From positions 157,340,172 to 157,404,171 of the forward strand of contig OZ018324.1 of the NCBI GenBank assembly GCA_963969495.1: DNA of 64,000 nt, read 5' to 3'. Below, piece by piece: positions 1 to 12,034 of this stretch; position 1 is the first letter of the stretch, and each line of letters begins with the position of its first letter. Both the position numbers and the translations under genes were made by a program. The notes under the pieces are model-generated. The model was not told the origin of the DNA. It saw only the letters and a list, made by a program, of their open reading frames with translations, and did not search any database. The DNA is from Ceratothoa steindachneri (Eukaryota > Arthropoda > Malacostraca > Isopoda > Cymothoidae).

Positions 1-1900
1 GGGACACACAACTCAGCCACGGACAGCTCAGAGATACCAGGTCACCTTCCCCTGCCACGGATAGAATCTCTCGTCGGCATGAATAGCCATTCGTGTGCGC
101 TCGGCGGGTCGAGTAGTCTGTGCACCATCAACACATGGTACTCATTCCTTTCGATACAACCTCCTTCGCAGTTGTGTGCTTTACCTATTTTAGGCATCCT
201 AACAGGCCACCTCTTTTGCCTATGCCTAAGTAGACGTCCACACATTTTCACCTACCTTAATTTCACAAATATATTGAACAACTTCCTTTCAAACACTTTA
301 TGCCATCGTTGGTTTTTGCTTTTGATGTTGACAGTTAATAATCTGAAGATTTTCACAATTAGACTCAATCTACTCTTAGGCGAATGTTCTACGCTTTTGA
401 AGCCCTGAAGTGATCAACCTCTAATTGTGATCTCTGGTCAATAATGCGCAACCGGTTGTAATACTAACTATGTAATACTTGCCACTTAATTACACTTTTA
501 TTACTTTTATCAGGGACGAAACCCTCTTTATTTTCCTCACGGACGGCACTTTAAGATTTCAAACAACTAATAATTGACCTTCATAATTTTCTCTTTAAGT
601 TTCTCTCAAAAATGTCGTCTTTCGTTGATCGTTCCGTAGTTTGCGGTTTGAAGTTCAGACAAAAATTGAGGCCCATTTTTTTTACATAATTTCATTCTTC
701 TATTTAATAAAACTGTCGAATAATTTTTGGTTGTATTAATGGGATTATTATAGAGAGGAGAGGCTCCCTATATAAGAGACTCCCTTACTCCATGGCAACC
801 TTTCCCAATACTAAAAGTATTTTGGAATATCAAAGTGAGACACTCTAAATTATTATTTGATTAGAGATGGAATCTTTGGGGCATATTTAGTTATAAAAAG
901 ATATTACAATTACCAATTAAATAAATCAAATGCAGTGAACCTTTCTAAATGATTGCAGTATTTATTTATTTTTTTATCATCGTCATCGCAAAAATATTCG
1001 CATTAACATTTGCCTATGTTTTTATTCATTCCCAATCCAACGTCTTATAAAAAATATTGTTACTTGGCAACAAAGCTTAGCGGCAGTCATACAAAACTAT
1101 TCGAGGATTCATAAACAATATAAATAATTATATCGTAGTCAATTTAACTTTGTTCGAAACATTTTGTTAATGTGGCATGACTAATTTGGGCAACTGCACC
1201 TTTGCAAATGGTGATTGATCAAATGAGGAGACAACTGGGGCACTTAATACCGGAAGAACGCTTAAGTACCCTATCTTCCGTTGTGCATCGGCCACTTTAT
1301 TCCCCTCCCCAGGTAAATGGAAACAAATTATTATTCACTGATAAATTTCGGAACATTATATAATAATCGCCGTAATATATTAATATATGTAATTAAGCCA
1401 TACTTATACAATTTATCCGTCTTTAATGGCAGAAAAAAACAAATACTTCAATTCCTTTTAGGTATGAATTCATTTATCTTCTAAGGTAACTTCAACTATA
1501 ATATGTTAAAATAATAAATAGATTTTCACGCCTTTAAAATATACCTTTGGCCGAGAGGAAACTCGAGAAAATTAAGAATATGGAAATTCCTGCAATTGCG
1601 ATTCCCGAACCGAACCAGGTGGCAATAATAGTATCAAAAGAAATATTATTATCCATAACAGATATTCAAAGAGTTCTTTGAGGAATGAGTATCTAATGTA
1701 AATCTTTTTCTTTCTTCTTTGACACGAGAACTTGTGAATAAGGGAATTAAGCAAGTTTCAAGAGGTCTTTTCACGTTTCCATACAGAAAACGTCTTTTGC
1801 CCCGACGTTGCCTTGTCACTTTTCATCATTTGGGTTACAGAGAGACGCGGACAATTACTCCCGTCTCTCTGGTATCATTCCTTACACCTTTAAGTCAAAT
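1..1900. other. No gene recognised, AT-rich intergenic DNA
   Basis: Short open frames occur on both strands but none shows a family motif, a balanced composition or a paired start and stop context that would argue for a gene. The stretch is AT-rich with ordinary low-complexity runs. A TATATAA string near 768 is followed by no coding sequence. I see nothing I can name here. Confidence 0.6.
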
Positions 1901-1902
1901 TA

Positions 1903-2457
1903 CAGGATGTTTCTAAAGTCTGGACACAGTAAATACCACCATGGTATCCTCATCCACCAGACCTTACTTACCCCATCAGCCCTTCTTGACTTCTTTTTTC
2001 TGGGGTCTGCTAAATGAGGTGTACTCAATGGTCTCCTCCTTTGCCAGGCTTTATATCCCTTGACTTAATTTTCTGGAGGTATACTAAAGGAGAAGGTGTA
2101 CTCAATGGTATCTTCATTCACCATACATTACTTCCCGCCCCCGTGACTTCTTTTTCTGTGGTATCTTAAGAGAAGTTGTACTCAATGAAAAGTAAAGGTA
2201 AGAGAGAACTGAAGGAAAGAAGCATAGCTGAATGTGCTCAAATGGAAGGAAATTTGGAGTCGATGCATCGGATTCATCGGTTGAGTTTCACAAAGTGCTT
2301 CGAACTTTGCATAACAAATGGTGGAAATCACATTGAAGATATTATTTATTGATATTTCAATATAATAAATATAATTCAAGTTAAATAAAATGTACATAGT
2401 TCAATTATTTATAGTAAATCTGCATTTTGCCTGTGTCTAAACTTTAGGGACATCCTG
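1903..2457. mobile_element. TA-flanked MITE, probably Tc1/mariner-derived
   Basis: The element begins CAGGATGTTTCTAAAGTCTG and ends with the imperfect reverse complement, about 27 bp of inverted repeat ending in TGTCC..ACATCCTG style. A TA dinucleotide flanks each end (1901-1902 and 2458-2459), the usual target duplication of Tc1/mariner elements. Inside are about three tandem units of 77-80 bp anchored on TACTCAATG at 2022, 2099 and 2179. The stretch 2240-2345 (+) can be read as a decayed C-terminal transposase tail, with a CI.NGG.HIE pattern often seen at the end of Tc1/mariner-type transposases. It is therefore most likely an internally deleted, non-autonomous element. The ends are clear; the coding relic is weak. 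Confidence 0.72.
1935..2190. repeat. About 78-bp tandem repeat inside the MITE
   Basis: Three diverged units share GTACTCAATG at one edge and a CTTGACTTCTTTTTCTG-like core. Spacings between anchors are about 77 and 80 bp. The array fills the left half of the MITE and probably arose after its internal deletion. Confidence 0.6.
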
Positions 2458-2459
2458 TA

Positions 2460-3844
2460 GTTCCCACGACCGATCGTTCCAGAAATATGGGCAGGCATTT
2501 GTCTACGAGACACCCCTTCCTGAGTCCCCGAATTAAAGGAGGGTCCCAGAAGAGTTGGTAGGAGGCCTTCCTTTACTTCTTTGACGCTTAGTGCTACAAA
2601 ATAATAATAAATGGTAGAATTATGTACAAAGCTGATCTCGCAAGAGGGGGAAATAGTTAGCTGGGGGTAAAGCTCCCGCTGCACCTGAACCCTAAGGATT
2701 GGTACCTCTTTCCGGTCCGAGTGTGGCTCCCACAATAGGGCGTCAGGTGGGGGCATGAGAACCTCCATGTCTTCCCGCCCTAATGTTCGCAGGGGATTGC
2801 GGCTCTATATTATCCCTTTCCTTACAGATCTCGCCGTACAAACTCTACGGGAAATGCCCTCGTTGGTTATATGTTTTGAGAGAGAGAAATCTAGATTTGA
2901 GCGGGACTCAAAAGGCTCCTCGCGCACTACAGATCCAAGATCCAGAGTTCGATTTCTGTCAGTCATTTTCTGAGTCTCCACAGCAAGCCTTGGTCTGGAA
3001 AAAGGGGCAGCTTGGAATCCACCGCCCTAACCTTTCTTAAAACCCCCGTAGTCTCCTCTCTGTGCTTCTCCAACTATCTACTCTTCATACATTTTTATCA
3101 CTTTCACCTTTTTCATACAAAGCCTATTTGACAAACTGGCAGAGATGCCCTCGTTAGTTTCCTTCTCTTGTTATTTTTGTAAATATAATAAATTCACGAT
3201 AGAATCATGAGATCAAAATTTCTGGCTCTAAATGTCTAGTACATTGGTTGTGCCCGGATTTATTCCTTCACCTTCAGAAATTGGCCTATTTGCACGCAGC
3301 GATGGGAATTATTTGGGTTTGTTCCCTTTTCATTCCCAATCCTATCTTGGCTCTTCGCATCATTGTTATTTATTCTATTTTTTCTCTGCCCCCACCCCCA
3401 CCCCTCTACACCAACACAAACACATTGAAATTCACTGAATTCCTCTTTTTCTCAATGAAAACTGTCGTTGCTTTACATCTTTTTGATATAATCAATACAT
3501 TATCAACGTGTCTTTTCTATTTACCCATTTAATATTTTTCCCACTTGATTCTCTCATTAAAAGGGGCAAGGAGCCTCCTCGTTTGCCTATTGCCACATTC
3601 ATTTGTTTGTTTCGAGAAGTTGGGCAAAGGGAAAATCCTCTACTGCGCTCATTCATCGAGGTCAGTGCGAAGTATATTAATATAGCAAACATTAAATAGG
3701 ATAGAGAGAAAAAGAGATGTGTAATATAAAGCTAAAACTGGCATTGGTTTACGAAGAGTGGCAAAACCTATGAATGGGTATGGGTTAAGATATATCGACG
3801 AAGCGCGTTGGACGGCACACTGAAAAGCGAACTTCCATGGTAGA
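2460..3844. other. Unassigned DNA with two copies of a dispersed motif
   Basis: No coding region is supported. Two segments, 2819-2880 and 3084-3180, each carry a pyrimidine-rich lead-in followed by ATGCCCTCGTT and then a T-rich run. The same arrangement recurs at 6249-6345 and 22298-22395, so these are fragments of a dispersed repeat. The remainder shows nothing recognisable. Confidence 0.5.
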
Positions 3845-4009
3845 ATGGTGTCAGTTATCAACCGTAAGACTGTCAGTGACGTTTCTGTGACGCTGACAGG
3901 AAGGTTACGAGCAGTCGATCGTCAGCTTGTGAGGGGTTGTTGCACAAACCATTCATCGTTGAAGGTTTGCAAGCATTATTTACTCAAGCTCGCCTGTGAT
4001 CGATACCAT

Positions 4010-5640
4010 GATAATTGTAAGCACTCAGATGCAGAAAATGCTAACCTCATCAACGACTACTTCTCTTCAGTGTTTACTGAAGAGTGTGGTCCCATCGTCC
4101 AGCCAACGGATTCCTACTCGGGGAAAAAGCTGGAGGATATGATCTTCACCGAAGAAGAAATAGAAAAGAAGATCACTGACCTAATGACGAATAAGTCACC
4201 TGGCCGGGATGGGTTTCTACCTAAAGTGTTGAAAGAAGTGCGCGATTTAAGTGTCACGAAACCTGAGCGCAATTTTCAACATGTCAATCGGCACGGAATG
4301 CGTTCCTAGAGACTGGCGTGAAGCGGAGGTGACTCCTATCTTCAAGAAATGAGAAGGTAGACAACCGTCGAACTACCGACCTATCAGTCTGACTTCGATA
4401 GTCGGTAAACTCATGGAAAGCATCATGGTGGACAAAATGACGTCGCATTTAGAGTCAAAGCTGCTACTGAGGAGTTTCCAGCACGGTTTCCGAAGGCAAC
4501 GGTCATGCCTGACGAACCTTGTGAAATTCTTCCAATTCGTCTTCAGTGAGCACGATCGAAAAAGGTTGTGGACTTGGTCTACTTAGACTTTCAGAAAGCC
4601 TTTGATAAGGTACCACACCGCCGCCTTCTCCGGAAAGTGCGAGCGTTGGGCCTAGACGAAGAGTAGCAGGCTGGATAGAGAACTAGCTAAGTGGCAGACG
4701 GCAACGGGTGGTGGTGAATGGACAGGCTTCTGAGTGGGTGCCCGTTACGAGCTGGGTGTCTCAAGGTTCTGCCCTGGGACCACTACTATTCATCATCTAC
4801 GTGAAAGACATGAACGGTGACATGGTTGCCAAGATTTCTAAATTTGCGGACGATACCAAGCTTGGTATGAACGTTGCAAAGGATGGAAATACTGCCCGCC
4901 TGCAAGATGATCTTCGGAAGATTGGGGAGTGGTCGGATACGTGGCAAATGCCTTTCAATGTAAACAAATGCAAAGTGATACATAACGGCCACCGAAGTCC
5001 TCAATCACCCTATATCCTTAAGGGCACTGCTGTTGAATCCACCGACACTGAGAAGGACTTAGGTGTAACTATCACCAGTGACCTCAAGTTCTCGAAACAG
5101 TGTATTGAGGTGGAGAAGAAAGCCCCAAAGAGGTTAGGGTATATAAAGCGATAGTTTGGATATTGAAACAACGAGATTGTACTGTGTTTGTACAACTCCA
5201 TCGTCCGACCGCACCTGGAGTATGCCACACAATTTTGGAGTCCTTCGTTTAGAAAAGACATCGAGAGATTGGAACGCGTTCAAGCCAGGGCAACCAAACT
5301 GATTCCCTCTATCAGGCATATGAGTTATAATGATAGACTAAGGGAATTAGATATGTTCTCGCTGGAGACCCGGAGACTACGTGGTCAGCTTATCGAAGTG
5401 TTTAAAATACTTCGAGGCTTCGACAGACTGGACTACGGGGATATTTTTCAGCTCAGCGAGGGGAAAACAAGAAATGACGGCTACAAACTTGAACTGAAGC
5501 GATACCACCGTGATCTGTGTGGGAAATTCTTCACATACAGTATCTGTGGTAGTTGGAACGCACTTCCGACGGAAGTTGTCAACAGTGAATCTGTTGACTA
5601 GGTCAAGTCAAGACTAGATAAGGTCTTGCGAAATCACCAT
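4010..5640 (+). pseudogene. CR1-like LINE reverse transcriptase, 5' truncated and broken
   Basis: This is a remnant of a non-LTR retrotransposon ORF2, the reverse transcriptase that copies the element RNA at a nicked chromosomal target. It is spread over several frames. A DAENANLINDYFSSVFTEE segment near 4036-4090 and NKSPGRDG near 4192 mark the start of the RT domain. PSNYRPISLTSIVGKLME (4366-4420) and a YLDFQKAFDKVPH block (4580-4620) follow. QGSALGPLLFIIYV and the catalytic FADD lie in the 4708-5154 frame, and the thumb and C-terminal region run from 5188 to 5601 with RATKLIPSIR and a final SWNALPTEVV block. The endonuclease domain is missing, consistent with 5' truncation. The C-terminal blocks favour the CR1 clade. 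Several frameshifts and stops make it dead. Confidence 0.88.
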
Positions 5641-5800
5641 TAAGATCCTCGTGAGTGATCTTCGAGGTTGCCAACGGACACATTCGAAGATTCCGCCAAA
5701 AGTACCCTCCTTGTATAGACCGTAAGGTCTTTTAGGGTACTCTTCTTCCTTGTAGCTCCCCAATACCCCCGATAGCATGAAAGTAGATTAAGGCTATCTG
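5641..5800 (+). repeat. Probable 3' UTR of the CR1-like LINE
   Basis: This stretch follows directly on the LINE coding end and includes a small inverted motif around TAGACCGTAAGGTCTTTTAG. It has no coding potential. Where the LINE stops and the next dispersed repeat begins near 5800 cannot be fixed without other copies. Confidence 0.45.
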
Positions 5801-6345
5801 GGCTTTTTTGTCCCTCGTCATTTTTATTTTCCCCTTTCGTCACCACTTTCTGTAGAAGCCTATTCTCGTCTATTTACTTGAGCGTCGGCCAATTTCGCAG
5901 GCTAGTCGCCGACCAGCTGTCGTCTAATCACTCCTGGTCGGGGGGATTAGCTGGGATGCGGCGAGGCTGGTTCATCCTTCCCTCTCGCCTCCATTTGTGG
6001 TGGTGGTTTTTAACATGACTGCATTCTTCCCTCCGACACTTTCTCCTTCTACTGCCCCTCCCCCTCCCCCCCCGCCGATCCTTCTTTCCCTTATATATTT
6101 TTTTATTCTCCCACAAAGGGGGGGGGGGAGTAATGCCAGGTGAGGCAAGGACAACCTTGTTGAGGCTGATAGCTGGATGATTGTGTGTCTTCCAGCCTCG
6201 AACGTCCGTACTTTGCCCTTTCCTCCGCAATCCCTGTATATTTTCCATACATTTTCATTTCCTTCATCTTCACCACTTTCCTTACCTGTCTCTCCCTGCA
6301 GACGTTCTGCAGGATATGCCCTCGTTAGTATTTTGCTTTAGAGGC
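5800..6345 (+). repeat. Dispersed repeat, copy 1 (mate at 21945-22400)
   Basis: The segment shares an ordered set of blocks with 21945-22400: a CTGGGCTTT lead, a CGCAGGCTAGTCGCCGA block (5898 here, 22037 there), a pyrimidine-rich stretch, a TTTTCATTT..TTCACCA block and an ATGCC(C/T)TCGTT block. Spacing is similar in both. No protein motif is visible in either copy. The family is unidentified; it could be the UTR of a retrotransposon or a non-coding element. Poly-C near 6062 and poly-G near 6118 interrupt this copy. Confidence 0.6.
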
Positions 6346-6996
<651 letters not shown>

Positions 6997-7031
6997 TGAA
7001 CACGAGAGAGAGAGAGAGCAGTCAAACCACA

Positions 7032-7281
7032 GAGAGGGAAAAAGATAAACGGAAACATTTTTCTTCGGGAAATGTATTTTTTGTCTAATGGAAAAAAAAT
7101 CTGTGCGGGAATGAGGATCGAACCAAGCACACTGAGGAAGCGAGCAACTGCTTTGATGTGAGTTAAAGCGGTTGTGCTCGCTGCCTCAGTATGCTTGACT
7201 TAATCCTCACCCCGGTAGGATATTTGCGCAATTCGAAAATAAAAATTTCCCAAGAAAAAGTATTCAGTTTATCTCCGTTTT
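7032..7281. repeat. Long imperfect inverted repeat between two (TA)n tracts
   Basis: The arm at about 7032-7155 matches the reverse complement of about 7165-7281. Matching blocks include GATAAAC, TTTTTCTTGGGAAAT-like sequence, TGAGGAT, CAAGCA(C/T)ACTGAGG and AGCGAGCA. Each outer side runs into a (TA)n tract, so the whole 6894-7371 region approaches one palindrome. A GGTTCGATCCTC-like box on the minus strand near 7112-7123 resembles a tRNA B box, so a tRNA-derived SINE pair head to head is one possible origin. No protein is encoded. Confidence 0.75.
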
Positions 7282-7291
7282 CTTTATAGTT

Positions 7292-7293
<2 letters not shown>

Positions 7294-7371
<78 letters not shown>
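7294..7371. repeat. (TA)n microsatellite, about 78 bp
   Basis: An uninterrupted TA run lying between the palindrome on its left and the 3' end of a Penelope-like element on its right. Confidence 0.97.
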
Positions 7372-7374
<3 letters not shown>

Positions 7375-8376
7375 GAATTAAACCACATTCTCCGAAGACA
7401 ATTTAATTCAGAACAGTTTCGGTGTATCTCACACCCTTTTTCAACTGACACTGGATAGAAAATATTAGAAAAGTGCTTACAAACATAACACGGGGTCGGG
7501 TCGTGAAAGATCCCCTCTTTTTTTCCCAAATCCCCTACTTGTGGCTTAACAGGGAGGGGGGGTTAGGCCTAAACATATTGAAGGGCTGACATTTTACTAT
7601 TTTGTTTATTTGCTTTTGTATTACAGGATTAAAAGAAAATTGACCCTCAGATAGATTTAAATTAGGAACTGACGATATCAAGCTCGATTCTACGATTCTT
7701 CTCTTAACATAGTTAGCCGATTTAAATACTATTTTACTTCCATTGAAATCGATCGAATGATTCAAGTCTCTAACATGGCAAAATATTCCACTGCTTTGGC
7801 TGCCCACTCTAATATCTCTTTTGTGTTCGTACAATCTCTTGTCTAGATTTTTCCCCGTTTCCCCTATATAAACTTTATGGCAATCGTTGCATGGTATTGC
7901 ATATACTCCTATGTTATGAGGTTCTTTAGGTTTCCTGGCAATCATCAATTGGTTTAAGGAATTATTATATTTAAAGGCTAGATTAATACCCGCTTTTCCA
8001 AATATGTTCTTTAAACTATTTAATTTATTATTAAATGGCAATGTTATACATTTGTTGAAGTCATTAGTGCGAGAAGGCTTATTACCATAGAATGTTTTCC
8101 TAGCTGCAAAATGGTCAGACGATATGAACCAATCGGGGTAATACAAATTAGAAAGAATGGTCCTGATAATGACAATTTCCTCATCTAAATAGGAAGGATG
8201 ACATATTTTATATGCTCTAAGGAAAAGGTTAGAAATGACCGATTTTTTAACAGTATTATCGTGAAACGAAAAATAATGTATATAGGCATTCGAGTGGGTT
8301 GGTTTCCTATAAACGTCAAGTTTTAATTCATGGTGATCTTTATTAATAAAAGGCTAGATTAATACCCGCTTTTCCA
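7372..8376 (-). pseudogene. Penelope-like element: RT thumb plus GIY-YIG endonuclease, 5' truncated
   Basis: Penelope-like elements encode a reverse transcriptase fused to a GIY-YIG nuclease that nicks the target. Here the minus frame is open from about 8358 down to 7535. The first part carries VYRKPTHSNAYIHYFSF and a LYYPDWFI block, typical of the RT-to-linker region of this class. The second part has the nuclease: GVYAIPCNDC, then VYIGETGKNLDKRLYEHKR with the GIY-YIG-type pair and its arginine, then HVRDLNHSIDF, and a RRIVESSLI block with the conserved glutamate. The catalytic RT core is missing. The upstream edge ends in a 30-bp segment duplicated from 7976-8005. A non-coding tail (7372-7534) leads straight into (TA)n. 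The surviving frame is long but the element is clearly incomplete. Confidence 0.9.
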
Positions 8377-9540
8377 AAGAGCTATTTGGGTAACAAACAC
8401 GACAACGTTTTGTTGGCCGCTTCACAGAACTGCCTTCATCTTGCGGAATAGTGATCAGTGCATGGACAACTTCTTCCTGTGCCCGCATCCTTTTCTTATC
8501 TGCCCGTAGGTTGCTTTCATTAAACATGTCCACAATTTTCTTTCCATTTGCATTATGAGAAACTAAAAGTTCTTCAACTAGCTTCTCAATCTAGCTGCGA
8601 ATTTCCATAGTTTTATTCACCTTATTTCTATAGACTAGAAAACTATTGAGAAGCATTCGCATCACAAGGTTCAGGCCTAACTTTTTTAGCCATGCATGAC
8701 TTTTGTGGCTTGGATCGTATGGCTCCAGTAATTGATATGTCATGTCAACACTACCCCTATAGGCATTATAGCTTTCAATTAAAGATTTTTTTTAACACCT
8801 TCCTTACTCCACCAAAATGAGTCATATTTTTCTATTAGTCCGGAAAAATAGCAATTTGTTATCATATTTGTATAGAGCCTTTTTGTCTTCTAACTTCACA
8901 AGCAAAGAATTATCTTTACGGATGAATGTGGAATTGTAGCGGCCAAGCTTTTCATTACAAAGTTCTTATGGGCGGATGGTACCCGTCATCATAATGTTGA
9001 AGAGTCTGAAAAGGCAGCTAAGTGTGTATTAGCACATCACTTATCCACGAAAATATTTCTATAGTGAAAGAGTATGGATTTCCCTAAATGTGCCACTACT
9101 CTCTCACTCTTACTAAGATGTTCAAATTCTGGTGGAATTGCATTATTGTCCTACCCATAATAGACACAAAAGCTATAATTATATCCAAACTAGTCCCTTT
9201 CACTATGGCACAAAACAAACAATTTTATGCAAAATCGAGCTCTTTTTGTTTAGATAAATTGACGAAACCCTTTAATCGTCCTTTCCAGAGAATGAGGGCT
9301 TCATCAACTGCACAACATTCACGCGCATCCACATTATACATGGCAATGTTAGTCAACTTATCACAAAATGTATCTAAACGAGTGTTCGGAACATTTCTCT
9401 CCGCATCTTTCACTTCACTAAACTTAAGGAATTTCATTATCGATAAATATCGATCTCTGCTCCTGATTGATGCACAAAACAATAGACTCCAGCCTGAAAT
9501 GGTAATCTAGACCAATATGAGTTGATCTCACTATATTTGC
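8377..9540 (-). pseudogene. piggyBac transposase, C-terminal two thirds, broken
   Basis: piggyBac transposases excise and insert DNA at TTAA sites with an RNase H-like DDD core. The minus frame at 9225-9482 reads SRDRYLSIMKFLKFSEV, then RLDTFCDKL, then CCAVDEALILWKGRLKG, matching the piggyBac block that ends in VDE(AM)....KGR. The aspartate of VDE is part of the conserved core. Scattered frames continue downstream to a terminal Cys-rich tail (RPTKRCRVCYPNSS) at about 8380-8430, the family's C-terminal zinc-binding domain. Many stops separate these blocks. The N-terminal part is at 12035-12475 in the same orientation, so this may be one element split by later insertions. No TTAA-bounded termini were identified. 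Confidence 0.83.
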
Positions 9541-9598
9541 ATTGGTCCGTATAAAAATATGGTTATTTGGGGGTTTATGCCCACCCTCGAAGTTTCGG

Positions 9599-9600
<2 letters not shown>

Positions 9601-9640
<40 letters not shown>
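9601..9640. repeat. (TA)n microsatellite, 40 bp
   Basis: A pure TA run at the upstream edge of a Penelope-type tail segment. Confidence 0.95.
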
Positions 9641-9929
<289 letters not shown>

Positions 9930-10440
9930 TTATTTGTTTTGGGGGGGGGGTTATCTCTAATTATCATGTTATGACAATAACTAGATTGGCTGCCATTTTC
10001 GAATTGAAAGAATCTATTGGGTTTGGATTTGTTTTTTTTGTAACGTCTTCGCCTCATGAGAATCGGTTACGTAGGGGTTTATATAGTTTAGTTTTTTATT
10101 TTTGTAAAACACTTTAAATATTTCTCTTTTAATTAGGATGCTATAATTGTGTACATATGGGTGCGAACGAGTTACGTAACACGCTATAAACAGATAGAGG
10201 CCTAACAAGATTTGGCGATCGCGCCTTTGAATTCGAAACTTAAGGATAGGATTTTTCGAATTAGGTATATTTACGAGGGGGGTATTGGGAACGAAGGTCG
10301 CATTTCTAAATTAAGTTAAAAATTATATATAATACAATATTATGTGATTGCAATAGCCTAACCCCCCCCCCCTCCAAAAGAACACTTTTTTTAATTTGCC
10401 CGAGAAAAAAACATTGTCTACATTAAAAAACTTTTTTTTA

Positions 10441-10443
<3 letters not shown>
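9930..10443. other. No gene recognised
   Basis: Mixed T-rich and G-run sequence (poly-G near 9941, poly-C near 10363). No motif supports a gene. Confidence 0.5.

Positions 10444-10481
<38 letters not shown>
10444..10481. repeat. (TA)n microsatellite, about 38 bp
   Basis: Pure TA run immediately before a Penelope-like coding fragment. Confidence 0.95.
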
Positions 10482-10485
<4 letters not shown>

Positions 10486-10799
10486 ATTAACCCACAGGAA
10501 AATGAAAAGATTAATCCAAGCACACAATAATACAAAGAAAAAAGGTGGAGTATATTCTATAGAATGTTCCATTTGTAATTTCCCTTACTTCGAGAAAACT
10601 AGTAAATCATTATCTACTAGAATTTAGCAACATAAGTATAATATTAGAAAGGTGAAATAAACAGTGCTTTATTTTTACATTTATCTGAAAATAACCACCC
10701 CATTGACTGGAATTCTGAAAAATTCCTTTATCATTCCGCTGATTTCACAAAAAGAAATATTGTCGAGTTTTCCTTAATTGGCATCTTACCTAATAGCTT

Positions 10800-10803
<4 letters not shown>
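10482..10803 (+). pseudogene. Penelope-like element fragment, GIY-YIG domain, second lineage
   Basis: A plus-strand reading from about 10533 to 10800 gives GGVYSIECSICNFPYFEK, a QHKYNIR block after an in-frame stop, then LFLHLSENNHPIDWNSEKF and KRNIVEFSLIGILP. These align in order with the blocks of the 7535-8146 nuclease (VYAIPCNDC, EHKRDIR, HVRDLNHSIDF, RRIVESSLI), which supports a GIY-YIG endonuclease of a Penelope-like element. Sequence divergence suggests a different subfamily from the 7.4-kb copy. The fragment lies exactly between two (TA)n tracts and is inactive through a stop and likely frameshift. Confidence 0.85.
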
Positions 10804-10894
<91 letters not shown>

Positions 10895-10896
10895 TC
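10804..10896. repeat. (TA)n microsatellite, about 90 bp
   Basis: TA run with one TG interruption near 10876, abutting the Penelope-like fragment on its left. Confidence 0.97.
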
Positions 10897-11095
10897 TTTC
10901 AAGAAGGATTTATACATTGTATATTCGCCGCGTGTTTACATCAATTCTCCTTTGTACTTTGAATTACCTATTAATTTTCTCTCTATTTCATAGTCCCGAT
11001 CGATTTTGCGAATAGTAGCTTAAAACATGTTTATTGGGAAGATTTTTTGGTCTTCCTCGTAGCCAAGTGGTCTAAGAGATGATAGAAATTTAGAG

Positions 11096-11320
11096 CAAAG
11101 ATTTTAATCTCAGTAGCGAAGCGTAAGCTACCCACCTATGGGGGAGTGGCGACGCCATTGCCTGGTTATTTTATTAGGAACTCTTAATTAAATTTCCACC
11201 CCTTTCAAAATATCAGGTTGCTAAAATAGTTATAGAAGAAAATATATAAAAATAGATTTTCTGGACTTCACCATTTGTAATTCTTTGGGTTTTAAAATTC
11301 ACAAAATTTCGATACTGATG
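11096..11320. repeat. Dispersed repeat, copy A (mates at 13860-14145)
   Basis: Blocks such as TAGCGAAGCG, GGAACTCTTAATTAAATTT, TTCACCATTTGTAATTCTTT and CACAAAATTTCGATACT recur near 13.9-14.1 kb. The TAGCGAAGCG block is inverted there, while the longer AT-rich block is in direct orientation. No coding potential. Family unknown. Confidence 0.65.
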
Positions 11321-12034
11321 ATGATGATACTGAATTAGTTAAAATGAAGATTAAAAATAAAGTGCTTTTGATGGTCTTTTTTTCTTAGCCTATTGCAATC
11401 ACATCATATTGTATTACATATCATATTTAGGGTAACTTCGAAATGGGGGCGAAGCCCCCATTTCGCAAATTTAAAAAAACTCGTAATATTCCTAATTCGT
11501 AAGTCTTAGGTTCGAATCTAAATGGCGATTGTTAAAGGTCATTAGGCCTCTAGTTTTGATACTGTTTTGCTTGATTCATATGTATAAGCTTCATCATTGA
11601 ATGCTATTTAAATAAATTATATTATCTTTAAAATTGGTTATTATTAAAAGTACTTATTATATTTTAATTCAGAAAAAAAATCCCTTCAAAATGATATATA
11701 TGATGCGATTCCTATTAACAACATGGAGCAAGTTGTTTTTTGGTTAGACTAGAGTAGGCCTTGAACTAGACAAATCACTGTCAAATCATATAGGTACACG
11801 ATTATATAGCATCTTAATTGTACAAGAAATATTTCGAATTATGTACAGAATTCTAGCATCTTAATTAGAAAAGAAATATTTTAAGTGTTTAACAAAAATA
11901 TAAAAAACCTAAACTACCAAAACCTTTACGGAACCGATGGCGAAAATCGCGGCCAATCTATTTTTTGCCATAACCTCATATTTAGAAATTTGCACAAATT
12001 AAGTAGTGCAAGTGCTTACTTAGCTAAGTAAACA
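11321..12034. other. Unassigned AT-rich DNA with one short hairpin
   Basis: Apart from the hairpin at 11439-11465 and a GGTTCGAATC string near 11509 that resembles a tRNA B box, nothing is recognisable. No matching A box lies at the right distance, so no tRNA is called. Confidence 0.45.
11439..11465. repeat. Perfect 12-bp hairpin, GC-rich, in AT-rich DNA
   Basis: CGAAATGGGGGC and GCCCCCATTTCG are exact inverted copies around a GAA loop. It could be a residue of an element end. No adjacent gene suggests a terminator role. Confidence 0.7.

Noticed and set aside
5928..6248. Glycine/arginine-rich minus frames
   Set aside because: Result from poly-C and poly-G tracts in the dispersed repeat.
9088..9510. 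Plus-strand 140-codon open frame
   Set aside because: It is the antisense of the piggyBac transposase block at 9225-9482, whose VDE....KGR motif is clear.
11052..11130. tRNA-Leu-like A box (GTAGCCAAGTGGTC)
   Set aside because: No B box or acceptor pairing at the right distance; at most a tRNA-derived relic.
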